From Asterias amurensis (taxonomy: Eukaryota > Echinodermata > Asteroidea > Forcipulatida > Asteriidae), in contig NC_092657.1 of NCBI RefSeq assembly GCF_032118995.1, positions 16,102,181-16,166,180 of the forward strand: DNA of 64,000 bases, read 5' to 3'. Every line of letters starts with the position of its first letter. Positions within the stretch are counted from its first letter, which is position 1. Positions 34,048-46,530 of this stretch are shown here, piece by piece. A program made the translations under genes and the position numbers. A model generated the notes under the pieces. The model was not told the DNA's origin. It searched no databases and saw nothing but the letters and a program-made list of their open reading frames with translations.

Positions 34048-37000
34048 AACTCCCTTGTAATTGTGTAAACTTGCAACAATAATGTAGTGGCTCGGCTAAT
34101 AGGAGAGCCGGTCCTCTAATGAATAAAGGACGAGCATTCGCCAAAATACAATAAATAAATAATAAATGCCAGTCAATGACAGCTAAAATATATCAATAGA
34201 ACTTATCCTGCATAGGTTTAGTTCATTTAACTCTTAGCACACATACAAAAAGTTACAACACTACAGTATACAATACAATACATGTAGCCTACATTACACC
34301 TTTCCAATGCAGAGTAAAAGTTCACAAAAAGGTCAAACATGTGGCTTCCATGCTACACACACACGGACGGGCGCACTACACACGATCTATAAATAATTTG
34401 ATCCAAACATGACCCTAAAAATCACAACAATTCAGGTATAAATGATAGCCAAAACACAGAATAATACTCACAGATAGCTCTATAAACTTATGCCTCCCAG
34501 ATAAGTAGGTTTTTGGAGCATGGCCAGAGCCATGCTCCCTTTAAAAATAGAGAGAAGTCCAGACCAATTAAAATGTGCTCTTCCAAGAACGAAGCTATTG
34601 AAAAAGAGAGTGAGTGTCGTGTTACACCACCAAAAGTAAACTTTGTAGAAGTTCAACAATGAAGACGCACTTGGCGGATCATTACAATAACATAATCATT
34701 TGAAACCCGTTGTCCAGGACAAAATTTATCTCACGTCGTTCTTGGTCGCTCCGGCATTCAATGGTTTTCTAGTACTACACTTAAATTTGAGAAACGTCGG
34801 ATAGTAATGTTTTTGTTTACCCGCGGTGTTTTTACTGAATATGCATGAAACCAGATACCGACCGACCCGATCGAATGTTGATCACCAGGCGTTGCTTCTT
34901 TACCACATTTTTCATTTTAGTCGGCTATGTTCAGGGATTAAAAGGTCTGCAATCCTACCCTTACAAATTACACATCACATTTATGCCCTGGTTAAAGTTA
35001 TATAATTTCATTTTGAACAGTAATCTGATAAAAAAATAATATTATGCGACACCACTTTCGCAAAACAAAGGTTTATATGTAGGTTCTGGGTTTGCCGCCT
35101 CCGTATTCATTAAATTTGCCGCCCAGTGATGTTAAGTAGCACCGCCTATACTGTTCTCTTTTCAACCACGTCCGCAGCATTACTATTTAAAACAAAAACC
35201 TTTGCTGACATATTGATTATGTATTAAGTGGGACATTTTTCATAAATACATAGAACAATATAGTATATAGATATCGATGACGTCTTCAATCGCATGGCAC
35301 TACAACATAGTTGGACTTTTCACCGTAATATTATTGCTTCACTAATTATTTAAAATTAAGATAAACATTTATTTATTTAATATATTTTCTTAACAACTAT
35401 CCTATGGGTAAAAGCATAATTTAAGATTAAAAGCCAGCTTTTTTAAACCCTTATAAAAAACCTACATGTATTCCTCTACAGGAGCACCTTTTCTTTTAAA
35501 GATGGACTATAACGGTACTCCTACATTAAAATCACTATCAGAACTTGTTTATGTTGTGTTCAGCTATCAATTCATTGTTGTGGTCATGTTTTTCTCCAAA
35601 TAATTTTGCTACAATTTGACCGAAAAAATTTGACCTCGATTCTTCGATTTTGAAATTTCCCGCCCTGGACTGGTTCCCGGCTATTAAACCAACACTGAAA
35701 TCAAAGCGGATTTGTAAACCAGCGGACGTCATGAACGCGGTCAAAAAATGGTGATGTCATACCCATGAAGCAACGAGAGTAAACAAAGATTACGCCATGT
35801 TACTCCGTGTGTTGTGTATGCGTTTTCATCCACACTATAGGCGTGCGTGTGTGCTACGAAGCTTTTTGTTTCTAATGTATCAGCTATAAATACTGCCGAC
35901 TATTTGGTTGTTTGTGGATGCACTAGAAGTTTCAAAGTTTGTGTAAGAAGCCTGGATCGATTCCGAAATTTAAACCTCTAAGCATCGAGAGAATTCAGGG
36001 GGATCTTCTACCACCAGGCCCCAGCCAGTGCTGCTTGTGCATGTTACGACGTCGGCGGGGTCCCTCTGCCGTGGCCCTGGTCGCAAGTGGCCGTGGAACA
36101 GCAAAAGAATCAAGTGGCATTACAGAAAAGAGAGAGAGAAAAGCCTGGTAAATACTTGTTAATAATTTTTAAAAATCTACTACTGAGAAACTATCTCCAT
36201 TATTAATTCAGGCCCAATACATGTACATGTAATTGTAATCAGAAAAATAGTAAACAATCTCTACCCTTTTCATGCAAGGACTCTAATCCTACCTCCATGG
36301 AACAATCATCTTGTTGTCAAATGACACGATGTGCATGCTCTGAATCTGACCCGACTACCATAAAATAGCTACATAGTGTATTGACTCTGTTGAGTGATGA
36401 ATCCATGTAGCCACCCAAGTGCTTTAGGCATGTTTATGCCCTGGTTTACACTTTCTGGCATGTTCAACCATGTGTGAACACTATATTAATCCATTTAAAA
36501 AGTTGATTGTTACAGTTAACAGTTTATTGGCCTCGCTGACATGTATTTATATTGGTCTATACTGGATTGCTGGACATTGTTTTTGCCAAAGCTGCCTAAG
36601 AATTGTTTGCTTTTTTTTTTTAAGGCACAGCTCAAAAATATGTTCAAACTCCCATCCATATAATTGCCCATCCATGGTCATTCAGAATTTTTCTCTCCTA
36701 ATTCAGGAATTACCAATTCCAGAGAAGTTTAGTCTGAAGTTTTCCTATAGCTGTGTTTATTGGCTTGGCACGGTTAATTATGGAGTGTTTACTATATTTG
36801 CATTTGTAAAATAAGGCCAGTTCTTTTTCAGCACTAGTTTTTTTGTTTATTTATTTATTTTTTGTTTTTATATTTTTTTGTACAGAAATAACTCGCAGCT
36901 CTACACTACAATGAGAATGCAGGACAAAGACAATGCAGTACGAAGACATGCTAGCCAGAACTAGAAATGGAGACCTAAGATTCTCAATAGCACTTTAGGT

Positions 37001-37671
37001 AAGTAGTAGGCCTATGCATGCAAATTTTCAGAGGATCAGATGATTTCTTCATTTTTAGTTTTTCAGCTGCCCCTTTGAAAACTGTTCACGGTGGAGGGGG
37101 GGGGGGGGGGGAGGGGATGGGGTGTTGAATCGCAACCCCCCCCCCCCCCCCCCCACCCCGATCTGTACCTGAACAGTTTTGTACTAGGTGTAGATCTGGG
37201 GGAGGGGGGTGGTTGGAGGTCATGTTTTCTATCAGACATAAAGAAAACCTGCCCCCTTGGTTTTGTTGCATGTGGACTCCTTTTGTACTGGTTTTGCGTT
37301 AACTCCTGTAAGGTTCTTTTCAAAACTACGCAAACTCAAAGAGAGATTGTCAGTACATGGTGTTACGTCAAACCTTCCGTGATTGTATTTCTGCCTTGTA
37401 AATTTTCAAGAAATCCCACATACTGATTATTTGGTTTTGTTTTTTATTTTTCATTAAACAGATACGCATAGAATGCATGCACAATGCACTTGTTCATTGT
37501 CAGCAGGGTGACAAGACACGAAAACAACTCCATCCGCAGCTGATGTGTAACCCCCGTGTTATTGACATCAACCTTCACCAGCCGGAAAAGGATGCAACAG
37601 CTTTTTTTTTTGGGGGGGGGTGGGGGTTCAAAGGTAGTGGGTTCAACTTTGTTTGAAGAAAGAATGACCTG

Positions 37672-37929
37672 TGTCCAGTTTCATGGATCTGTTCATCACC
37701 AAATTCTGCGCTTATGATCACCGTTCTCTGCTTACGTCCAAACGCTAAATTTCTGAGCTTACTTTGTAAGCGTAGAATGCCTGGTATAAACCAACTATGC
37801 ACCCATGACCGGCAAAAGCCAAAATTCGCTGGTAACCTGTGAAACGCGCTTGATGTAAGTACAGAATTCCCTGCTTTCGCAAGTGCCGATTCTTTGTTTA
37901 CAGTATGCAGATCCATGAAACTGGGCCCT
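37672..37929. mobile_element. CCAATTTCAT-family MITE, first of a twin pair
   Basis: Starts CCAGTTTCATGGATCTG and ends CAGATCCATGAAACTGGGCC, inverted repeats of about 20 bp. The core contains TGCCTGGTATAAACCAA and TTTACAG. Its twin follows about 100 bp on. Confidence 0.88.
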
Positions 37930-38031
37930 AGCTAGCCTGTACACATTGATTTTTTGGTGCTTTTTTTTTGGTAGGGGGGGGGGGGGGGGTCCATGGTAGT
38001 AAAATCAACTTTGTTTAAAGAAAGAATGACC

Positions 38032-38293
38032 TATGCCCAATTTCATGGATCTGTTCACCACCAAAATGTGCGCTATGGTCACGGTTCTCTGCTTACGTCC
38101 AAAGGCTAAATTTCTGCGCTTAATACTTTGTAAGCGTAGAATGCCTGGTATAAACCAAGTATGCACCCATGACCCGCAAAAGCCAAAATTTGCTGGTAAC
38201 CTGTGAAACACGCTTGACGTAAGCACAGAATTTCCTGCTTCCGCAAGTGTCGATTCTTTGTTTACAGTAAGCAGATCCATGAAATTGGGCCCT
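38032..38293. mobile_element. CCAATTTCAT-family MITE, second of a twin pair
   Basis: Starts GCCCAATTTCATGGATCTG and ends CAGATCCATGAAATTGGGCC. The flanks of the twins are also alike (CAACTTTGTTTAAAGAAAGA), so a block holding MITE plus flank was duplicated in tandem. Confidence 0.9.
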
Positions 38294-38849
38294 AGCTTGT
38301 ACACATTGATGTGGGTTTTTATTTTATTTTTTATATATATATTTTTTTTTTGGGGGGGGGGTAACCAGGGTAGTACAATCAACTTTGTTTAAAAACAGAA
38401 TGACATGGTCTGTACACAATGATTTTATTATATTCTTTTAATGTACAACTTAATTTACAATTTACAAAGAGAACCACAGCTAACTAGGTACATAACATGG
38501 CTTAGGTTTTCTTTTTTGGGGGGTAGGGGCGTTGACAGGGTTGTATAGTTAACTTTTTTTGATGACGGAATGTTCAGATGATTTCGCTATCACTAGGCAA
38601 CCTTTTTTCAATTTTGATATTTTAAACTCAAAAATAAACTATTGTCGTTTGCAAATACATACAGTTTTAGTGTTGTCGTTGATATGGAGGTGTACATGGC
38701 TTCTATTTTTTGTTTTGTTTTTATATTTCTGCTAACCAAGTTGAATGTTGTTACCATGTTAATCATAGTGTATTGTTGACAACAGGGGACAAGTTTATTG
38801 CACATAAGTGCTAAATTAATCAATTTGAACCACACACCTAATTTTATAA

Positions 38850-38940
38850 GCCATAGTAATTTACATTTTGTGTCTTTCAGAGGGGTGGGTGGTTCAAATT
38901 AAATTAATCAATTTGAACCACCCACCCATCTGAAAGAAAC
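38850..38940. repeat. Hairpin with splice-acceptor-like sequence on both strands
   Basis: GTCTTTCAGAGGGGTGGGTG and CACCCACCCATCTGAAAGAA pair around AATTAAATTAATCAATT, with arms of about 40 bp. Each strand reads a pyrimidine tract, TTTCAG and then a G-rich run. The hairpin is kept, inverted, at 61970-62035 in the second T copy. Confidence 0.8.
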
Positions 38941-40739
38941 AAAATGAAATAATATACATGTACATTTATACGTAAATTATTATGGCTTATCAAATTATTT
39001 CTCACTCCCTCCGGATCATTATAACTTGGAAAATTGTTACGACTGAAGACAAATAAACCAAAGCAAAGCTGCCTAATCCGTTGGTGGATACGAAAATCCT
39101 TCCACTGTACTGTACACGAGGGTTTGGAAACGTCCTTCGTGTTGCTGCCATCAAACATGATGTCAGTGGCAGCGGTTGAACGGACAAGATAGTCCTAAGC
39201 TCACCACTTGCTGATAATCATCATTGCAGTGTTTTCTGTAAAACAAAACAAAAGAATTCATACAAAATTATTAACAAAAGAATTCATACAAAATTATTAA
39301 CAACAGATTTGTGGTTTGCATGGTGAAGTGTTAATATTGCATGTGTGTACCTGAATTGCTTTAAAACTATACCCATGCCAGAAGGCAATCATAATCCAAA
39401 GTAGCAGTTACATACATGTACATGAGATATTTGTGTAGATGCACATGTGTCAACCACCATGCAGTTACTTGGTGGAGAAAAACAACAACAAAGGTTATCT
39501 ACAATATCAGTTTAAATTGATAATGTATGAATTTTGCCAACAAAGTATAAAACGCAAGACAAAAATTACCCCTCCCCTCACATTTCTATACTGCCCAAGT
39601 CAGTGCATGTGTTGTTCACATACATGTATTATAACGTGAATGGAGGTAAACAATAAACCTTGTCCATCATGTTCGTTCATGTTTTAATTTAGTCAAGGAT
39701 AGCCTTCAACTATTTTTGGGAGCAGAAATAAACTGATCAAACGAAGCATCATTCAGTATAATTCATGAAACGTTTTGTGGCCTTACCAGTCTGTCTTTAG
39801 CCGTCGATCATCAGGGTTTGGCTCATCGTCTTCGGCCTGACGATCATCGTCCCCGGGCTGGTTAACTACATGTACTCATAACACGTCTTCGGCTTCTCTC
39901 TCGTCCGGTGAGCTCCCCTTATCGCTAGAGCCCTCACTTTCCTCTGAAGTGCCTCCTTAAAATGCCTTTTCCTCATCTATACTGTGGTTTTCCCGAGACC
40001 CGCTGCCATCGGACAGTTTCACTGTTTTTTTGTGTCAAAAAAAAATGCAGCCTATAGTGTCCGATGTTATTCCACATTCAATGTACATGTAAAATGCACG
40101 CACACGATCGACCTGACACACTGTGTACAGAGCTTCGGTACGTGGTGTGACGTCACACACTGTGTATGAATGGTTCGTGGGTCACCGGCTTTTGCCGAAA
40201 CTGAGTTTTCTGGGTCGGAGTACGCCGCGCGAATTCGTGTTTTTTTTGCATGAAGGTAAAGGTTTTATTGAATACTACTAAAATATCAGTCCTTATTTTA
40301 CATTTCTTGTACAAAAATAGTAATATTGGCTATATCAATAATCTGTTATAGTCCACCTTTAAACAACATTACTTTCAATCCCTCTACTGGAACATTTGTA
40401 CATGGCTAAAAAGTGCTGCCCCCTATAAGTATTAATGGCACCGTGGTCTCGGAATCCCAGGCTAAAACTGCTATTTTCACAATGCCTATACAAAGTATTG
40501 TCATCTGGTTACGAATCACAATTATTGACTGATTTTTGCAGTTTGTACTTATATAAGATACATTTATATGAATCAGAAGTGCTTAAAAAGGGGGTTTTTC
40601 TTCTAAATTTATGCTTAAAAAGACTTGATTTTCACCCTCAAAACCCCAGAAAGCTCAGAGCTCCAGGAGGCTTCGCCCCTGGACCCCACCAGGGGCCGTA
40701 CGGCCGGCCCCTTGACCCCACCCAATAAATTGGTTAGAG

Positions 40740-40764
40740 CCCCCCCCCCCCCCCCCCCCCCCCC
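40740..40764 (+). repeat. Poly-C run of 25 next to GC-rich palindromic DNA
   Basis: Preceded by CCACCAGGGGCCGTACGGCC and GGCCCCTTGACCCCACC. Comparable C or G runs of 10-20 bases occur at 31376, 33615-33663, 37098, 37137, 37975, 38352, 41218, 45578, 49056, 52445 and 57278. The lengths differ between sister units, as expected for slippage. Confidence 0.9.
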
Positions 40765-43168
40765 ATGTCAAAATCCACTAAGAAACAGTTGGGTTCTTCA
40801 AAATTTACAACTTTATGACTATTTTTGTACAACTCACTATGATCGTTAATGTGTTATCGTGACCTTTGACCCAAATTTTGAAATAACGCATCATTAAAAA
40901 AATCAACGAAATGAAAATCACTTGATAGAGCACGTCTTCCTCTGTCAAAATCCACTTACAAACAACTGGGCTCTTCAAAATTTACAACTTCAAGACTATT
41001 TTTGTACAGTTGGTAGGTAACAAATTAGTCAATTTTTATACTTTACTTTATAAATAAATAAAAAAAACTTTCAAAAATAATTAAAATTGTTAATGGTTTG
41101 GTGTTTTTTCATTTTGAGGGCTGATGTGGTCTTACCAGAATCATACTTTTAAAATACCAGCAGTGATCCACCCATGATTTAATTTGGGTTGTTGTTGTTG
41201 TTTTTTTTTTTTTTTTTTTGGGGGGGGGGGATATTTCCCAAACAAAATTATTTCCAAGATGGTAAACCAAAAAAATCACCATGCTACAACTCCGACTTCA
41301 TCTGAAGGTTAGCATGCCTTTTCGTGTGCTATACGGTTAGCGTCGATATGAAAGGGAAATCGCACAGTAAGCACAGCAGCTCTATTAAAATTGGCCCTGA
41401 AGTCAGAGTTGCAGCATGGTGAACACATTTTTCTTGAGGATTTCTCAGAGAGTTATTATGCATTTTAAAATTTGCTGTTCAAGATTCATCACGGGGGCTT
41501 AAATTCTGGTTAAGCCACATCAGCCCTTAACTAGAAAAAATATCAAACCACGAAGACTTTAAGGAACTTTAAGGAAGTATACAAACTGACTTATTTGTAA
41601 CCTAACAACTGTACACAAATAGTCATAAAAGTGTACATTTTGGAGAGTTGATTCATAAGCGGTTAAAGCAAGACTGCATAAGTTATAAAGGTAAACAGCT
41701 TCTCCATCTCAGCTTTGATGGACCCTCTAACTGGGATCATTAATAATCAACTGTTTCTTAGTGGATTCTGATAGAGGAATACATGCTCTAGCAAGTGATT
41801 TTTATTTCGTTGATTTTTGGAATGATACATTATTACAAACTGACCTACATTTCAGCAAATTTATTTTTGACGAAAGTACTGATTTGACCATGCAATTCTT
41901 ATCATGTTGATACCAAATTTGCATATTATGTCTAGAGAATTGACCTGGTTATGACATATTTATACCAAAAGATGGTATTTTACCCTAAGATTGTCAGATT
42001 TTAGTGGTTTCTGCCCTGACCACATGGTAAGTCCGATCGGGCTAAAAACTGGTGTGCATTCATTGCTCATGAGGACCTTTAATCACAGCAAAGCTCCATG
42101 GAAAGCCCCATAGCGGCACACATCTTAATGGTTTTGTTTTTGTTCTTTTTTGTTTAAAAAAATAAAAAATATGAGGTAAGATGCAAGCCTCTCCTTATAC
42201 ATTATTCTTGGGACTGGTGTCCGTTCACTCTTAATTAAATACATTGCACAATGTTGACGTTATTCCCACTCGCGCTACGCCTGTCCTTCAAACATGTCAT
42301 GCCTTTTGTACACTACTCTATCAACATCAACAGGTTCTCACTCCCTTTTACTGGGTTATCCATTCAACCAGCGGAAGCAGCAAGCGATCTTGAACTGAAA
42401 TTTTTAATATCGTCAGAAGTCTATATGGTAGCGCTGATGAAATTTTCCCAGAGAATTGTTGATGTTTTGTTAAAAATGGACCCGGCAGTGTAAATAACTC
42501 ACTGTTCCAATCGTTTGAGTTGTTATGATAGCTCCAATTTTTCTCAGAGGTTGCCGCAGTTTGTGCATTTGGTTCGAAGGCGGGCTAATACATTTTTTCA
42601 CTATCAAGCCCCTTAGCACTATAGGTATTTTCTGGGAAATTCCCAGGAACTTTTGGCCCATCTTTTCACTCCCCGAGAGTTGCCCGGAAAATAGCTTTTT
42701 CTCGGGGACAAAATTAACCCTGCTCAGGGGTAGGCAGTTAACCCCGGGCTGAAACGTTTTTCATGAAACGACCGTGCATATTCCCGGGAAATAGTACTCC
42801 CGGGAGTTACCAATATACACATATTGAATAGCAATGAGGTAACTAGTGTACATCTATTCCTCCGAGGGACTTTGACTGACCAGAAGAGGGACCTATTTAC
42901 CGATGCCGAACTCGCGATTTTTTGCATAGTTCCCAAAGAAGAGCAATTGCAATGTTTCAGGGATCGAAGGTTATGGTGCAATAATGATCCGAAGGCAATG
43001 ACGTCATCTCTGGTCACGTAAAGTCATCTTAAAGGTGTTTTATGTTAAAATATGTTTGAAAATCTATATCAAATCAGCCAAAAGAGACCGTATGTTTCTG
43101 TTTGCGGGATTGGGTAAGGATAAATTAGGTATTCATTTTGTTTCGTGTGCTTGACCTAACATGAGCTC

Positions 43169-44505
43169 TACCGACTCGGAAACAGGTTCATCATCTTACC
43201 CCTTAAGGTACGGAGTCCCACAGGGGTCGGTATTGGGGCCCCTCTTGTTTAACATTTACATGCTACCCATTGGTCAAGTCATTCGCAATCATGGTTTGAC
43301 CAGTCACTTCTATGCAGATGATACTGTCCTGTATGTATCAGCTTCACCAACTTCAGATGGTGTAACAATGTGCACTTCATCACTTATTGAGAGATGTTGC
43401 ACTGACATCAAACGTTGGATGAACTCAAACTACATGAAACTCAACACTAACAAGACCGAGCTGCTTGTTATAGGTACACCTGGACATTTAAATAAAGTTC
43501 CTGCCTTCAACTTAAACATTGGAGATGACTGTGTAGAAGTTTCAAAACAAATCAAGAACCTAGTGGTTGTATTTGACCGTAACATTAAAGTGCAAACTCA
43601 TATTCGTGAAGTAGCTCGTAATGCAATGTACCATCTACATAACAGTAAAATTAAAAAATATCTGACTTACTCGGTTACTGAACAGGTTATTACATCTCTA
43701 GTTATGTCCAGGGTTGATTATTGTAATGCTCTGCTTGCAGGTCTTCCTCAATCTACGATTGCACCTCTACAACGTGTCCAAAATTGTGCAGCTAGAATTC
43801 TTACAGGTACTAGAAAATTTGATCATGTTACCCCTGTTCTCATGAAATTGCACTGGCTTCCGGTAAAGTATCGTAATATTTATAAAATTTGTCTGCTAAG
43901 TTTTAAATGTATAAACAGTCTAGCTCCAGGCTATCTTTGTGAACTATTGCTTACGGTTAACTCAACTTCACGTAGGACCACACGTTCATCCTCAGATAAA
44001 ACTAGATTCCAACCTGTGAACACTAGATTATGTACTTACGGTGACAGAGCTTTCTCTGCAATAGCACCTCGTCTGTGGAACCAGCTAAATGTTTGTCTCA
44101 GGGAGGAAAACTCCCTCTGTAGCTTTAAATTTGGGCTTAAGACACATATTTTTAGGGAAGCATTTTTAACTTAAAGTATTTGTATATGTTCTTACTGCCC
44201 TGCTGCTTCATATCATTGTTTGCGGTTTTTATAATTGTTACTATCGTAACTATTGTTTGTGTTTTTTACTGGATCAAACAATTTCGGTGGCCTCTACTCA
44301 ATGTGTTTGATTGATTATATTCATCTTTTTACTTGTACATGTATCTTTATTGTTTTATTATAATACTTTATGGATTTTAATTTTGGACGTTTTAATTTTT
44401 TTGTTTTTGTGGTTAAAATTGTTGGTGTTGTAAAGCGCCTGGGAGCATTTTTAATGGATTTGGCGTTATATAAATGTTTATTATTATTATTATTATTACT
44501 TCTGG
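43169..44505 (+). mobile_element. 5'-truncated LINE (CR1/L2-like) in the left arm of P1
   Basis: The insert begins CGACTCGGAAACAGG and ends in a (TTA)n tail. The empty site (CATGACCTCTACTTCTGGTC, read on the minus strand near 28389) shows that CTCTAC lies left and TTCTGG right of the insert, with at most 2 bp of target duplication. The open frame 43161-44174 (337 codons) holds [13 protein letters not shown], the catalytic [10 protein letters not shown] and the whole RT C-terminus with LWNQL, but no endonuclease. Its ATG and first three or four codons come from the flanking array DNA. Closely related to the LINE at 1-786. Confidence 0.93.
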
Positions 44506-45101
44506 TCGAACCGGGCCAAAAACGGAAGTGCCCTGTAACTCAAAAGTGGTAAAAGTTATGAAGTTGCTTTCCAAGGACGTAAGTGTCTAGCAAGCAAGGG
44601 TGGGCAGTTAAAAAAAAAAAAAAATATTGATGACGTCGCAAATTGCAACAGCCCCTCTTTAGCGGCAGGTTGAAAACTCTTCAAAATGGACTTTTTGAAG
44701 ATGTCTGTGGTGAATTTTTTTGTAATCACTCTAAATTTTACACACACGCTAACTGTCAGCAGGCATCATAATTTTTGTTATGTGTGAAGTTTCACATCAA
44801 TGACGTCATCGGGGTCACGTGACGCGATCTTAAAAGTGCACTTTTTAAAGTCGTATAACTCTCGAAGTAATTACGCGATTACGTTGAAACTTCGTAGATT
44901 GTTAGATATTGGCAAGTTCTCGTGAATTGTAAAATGACGTTATGAAGACGTCATCAAATTATTTTTAAAGATTTGTTTTCCATTTGTGCGTCTGTAACAC
45001 ATCAATTGCTATCTGAACATGGTATAATCCCAATTAGTTTTTATTTATGCCACATTGGGCAAATTGCTTTGAATACACAACAAGTCTACTTATTTTTTTT
45101 T

Positions 45102-45360
45102 TCAAAGATCATGCCTTGAAAATGCCCTTTTAACTGATACTAAGGCTTTCAATGCAAAGAGTCTTTTGATGTGCTTTCGCTCCTCGAACATCCGATGATA
45201 TACTAACTTTTTTATAAGGTATTTTGAACCTAGCCACAGAGGATGAGGCTTTGATAGTCTGGTCAACCGAATTCCAAAGACGAGAACCGTAGTCACGGAG
45301 AGTAATGGATGTGTATCATGTGCGTGCGAAAGGGACATGCATAGTTGTAAAAGATACTTT
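45102..45360 (-). mobile_element. LINE tail relic, minus strand, inner end of left arm
   Basis: In pieces on the minus strand it encodes RDYGSRLWNSVDQTIKASSS, then VARFKIPYKK, the end of a non-LTR RT. With the plus-strand copy at 46245-46530 it forms the innermost part of the P1 palindrome. Confidence 0.6.
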
Positions 45361-45659
45361 CTGGTGGCTATTCAGTCTTTCTGGATTATCGTCTTCCTAG
45401 GGATGTACCAGACCGTAAACGAAAGGACGTACGGAAACCTACCAATTTCGTTCGCGTCACATGGGTACCTAATTATTCCATTTGGCGTACGCCCAGTCCT
45501 AAATAATGGGCAATGAACAGTGCACTGGATAACATAATTCACTCGCAGAACTATACATACCGCCCATCTGGGTAAATGGGGGGGGGGGGGGGGGGGGCTG
45601 CGCTATGTGGTTTTCTTTCTAAATAATAGCCTAATCCCGGTGGTATAGACGCGTTTACG

Positions 45660-45914
45660 AATTAACGAAAAAACACCATTGTCACAAGAAGTTGTGGCTT
45701 TTAGATTTTTGATTTTGAGATCTAAAAATTTATTCTGAGGTCTCAAAATCAAATTCGTGGAAAATTACTTCTTTCTCGAAAACTATGTCACTTCAGAGGG
45801 AGCCGTTTCTCACAATGTTTTATACCATCAACCTCTCCCCATTAATCGTCACCAAGTAAGGTTTTATGCTAATAATTATTTTGAGTAATTACCAATAGTG
45901 TCCACTGCCTTTAA
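45660..45914. mobile_element. Truncated AGGCAGTGGACAC-family MITE in the P1 core
   Basis: Minus orientation; it ends ACCAATAGTGTCCACTGCCT followed by TTAA at 45911. The other end is cut at ACGCGTTTACGAATTAACG. The same truncated copy lies at 57360-57614. Confidence 0.88.
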
Positions 45915-46244
45915 AGGTTGAAAGGAAAAGAAAAAAAGAAAACAAATCAGCTTGAAAAAGATCCAATAAATGTCAATGTTGTAACAACGAGTATTTGTAT
46001 CCACAAACAGGGCCCATGCATGGTAGGCTTCGCGTTGATTAGCTTTTTTGTTCACCTTTTTCCATTTTCTTATTAATTTTGTGTTATTTAGTCAATCATT
46101 TTACACAAGATTACACACTAGACTTTTCAAGGGTTTAACGTAAAACTATTGATTGGTTACCAATCTTGTTTAGGCACCTTTATGTAAAAATACACTCATA
46201 ACCTCCTCCCTCGCCTTTCACGTCTTACTTCACCTTTATATTAA

Positions 46245-46530
46245 TAAAGACGTTCATAACCACAACACTAGATGTAGTAACAATTATGCATGTCCCTTTC
46301 GCACGCACATGATACACATCCATTACTCTCCGTGACTACGGTTCTCGTCTTTGGAATTCGGTTGACCAGACTATCAAAGCCTCATCCTCTGTGGCTAGGT
46401 TCAAAATACCTTATAAAAAGTATAGTATTTCATCGGATGTTCGAGGAGCGAAAGCACACCAACAGATTCTTTGCATTGAAAGCCTTAGTCTCAGTAAAAA
46501 GGGCATTTTCAAGGCATGATCTTTGAAAAA
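46245..46530 (+). mobile_element. LINE tail relic, plus strand, inner end of right arm
   Basis: Inverted partner of 45102-45360 and related to 33394-33565; it lacks the foldback MITE that splits the equivalent place in S1, so TTAA at 46241 is the empty site. Confidence 0.6.

Larger units (their letters stand above)
31061..35495 (+). repeat. Array spacer S1
   Basis: About 4.4 kb that match 48720-52060 in the same order and direction. It holds MITEs (31617, 32331, 33007), a poly-C run at 31376-31391, a LINE tail relic at 33394-33565, G- and C-runs at 33615-33663, and a 118-bp tandem duplication. Similarity to the centre of the palindromic units (45360-46240) shows that the spacer and the core share an origin. 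An open frame at 34845-35039 begins with a hydrophobic stretch (MLITRRCFFTTFFILVGYVQ) also seen in S2, but without domain or exon support. Confidence 0.85.
35496..40362. mobile_element. 4.86-kb TTAA-flanked DNA element (family T), copy 1
   Basis: TTAA at 35496-35499 and 40359-40362 flank 4859 bp with ends AGATGGACTATAAC and GTTATAGTCCACCT. The empty site CTTTTAAACAAC is preserved at 52061-52068. A second copy, inverted, begins at 60599. No transposase was recognised. Near the right end, on the minus strand, an acidic frame (DEEKAF, then GGTSEESEGSSDKGSS, EPNPDDRRLKTDW) is interrupted by a TAA where the other copy reads CAG. Other weak exon-like pieces (39040-39235 minus, 37461-37610 plus) fit no family. 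It carries two nested MITEs and long G-runs. A piggyBac-like mobiliser is inference from TTAA. Confidence 0.93.

Noticed and set aside
34845-35039. A frame with a signal-peptide-like start (MLITRRCFFTTFFILV) in S1, also near 51430 in S2
   Set aside because: The S2 copy shifts frame soon after, no exon borders or domain follow, and its likeness is explained by the array duplication.
35939-36151. A basic frame (LLPPGPSQCCLCMLRRRRGP) inside element T
   Set aside because: No family recognised, the start is unclear, and the second T copy ends before this part, so there is nothing to compare it with.
37063-37426. Gly- and Pro-rich frames
   Set aside because: They are translations of G and C homopolymers.
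42251-42493. An 80-codon frame present in five copies (29010-29243 minus, 42251, 47402-47644 minus, 53949, 59098-59340 minus)
   Set aside because: It looks conserved, but the DNA around it is equally alike. Comparing the copies at 29010 and 42251 by eye gives roughly ten amino-acid-changing differences to about three silent ones, plus indels, which fits drift and not selection on a protein.
42824-43021. A 65-codon plus-strand frame and a 97-codon antisense frame on the same DNA (also 54524-54721 and 54424-54717)
   Set aside because: The 65-codon frame is shifted in the inverted arms. The antisense frame is open in all copies, but with no motif, and overlapping opposite frames here are best explained by low stop density in a GC-richer patch. 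A dN/dS test across genomic copies would decide.
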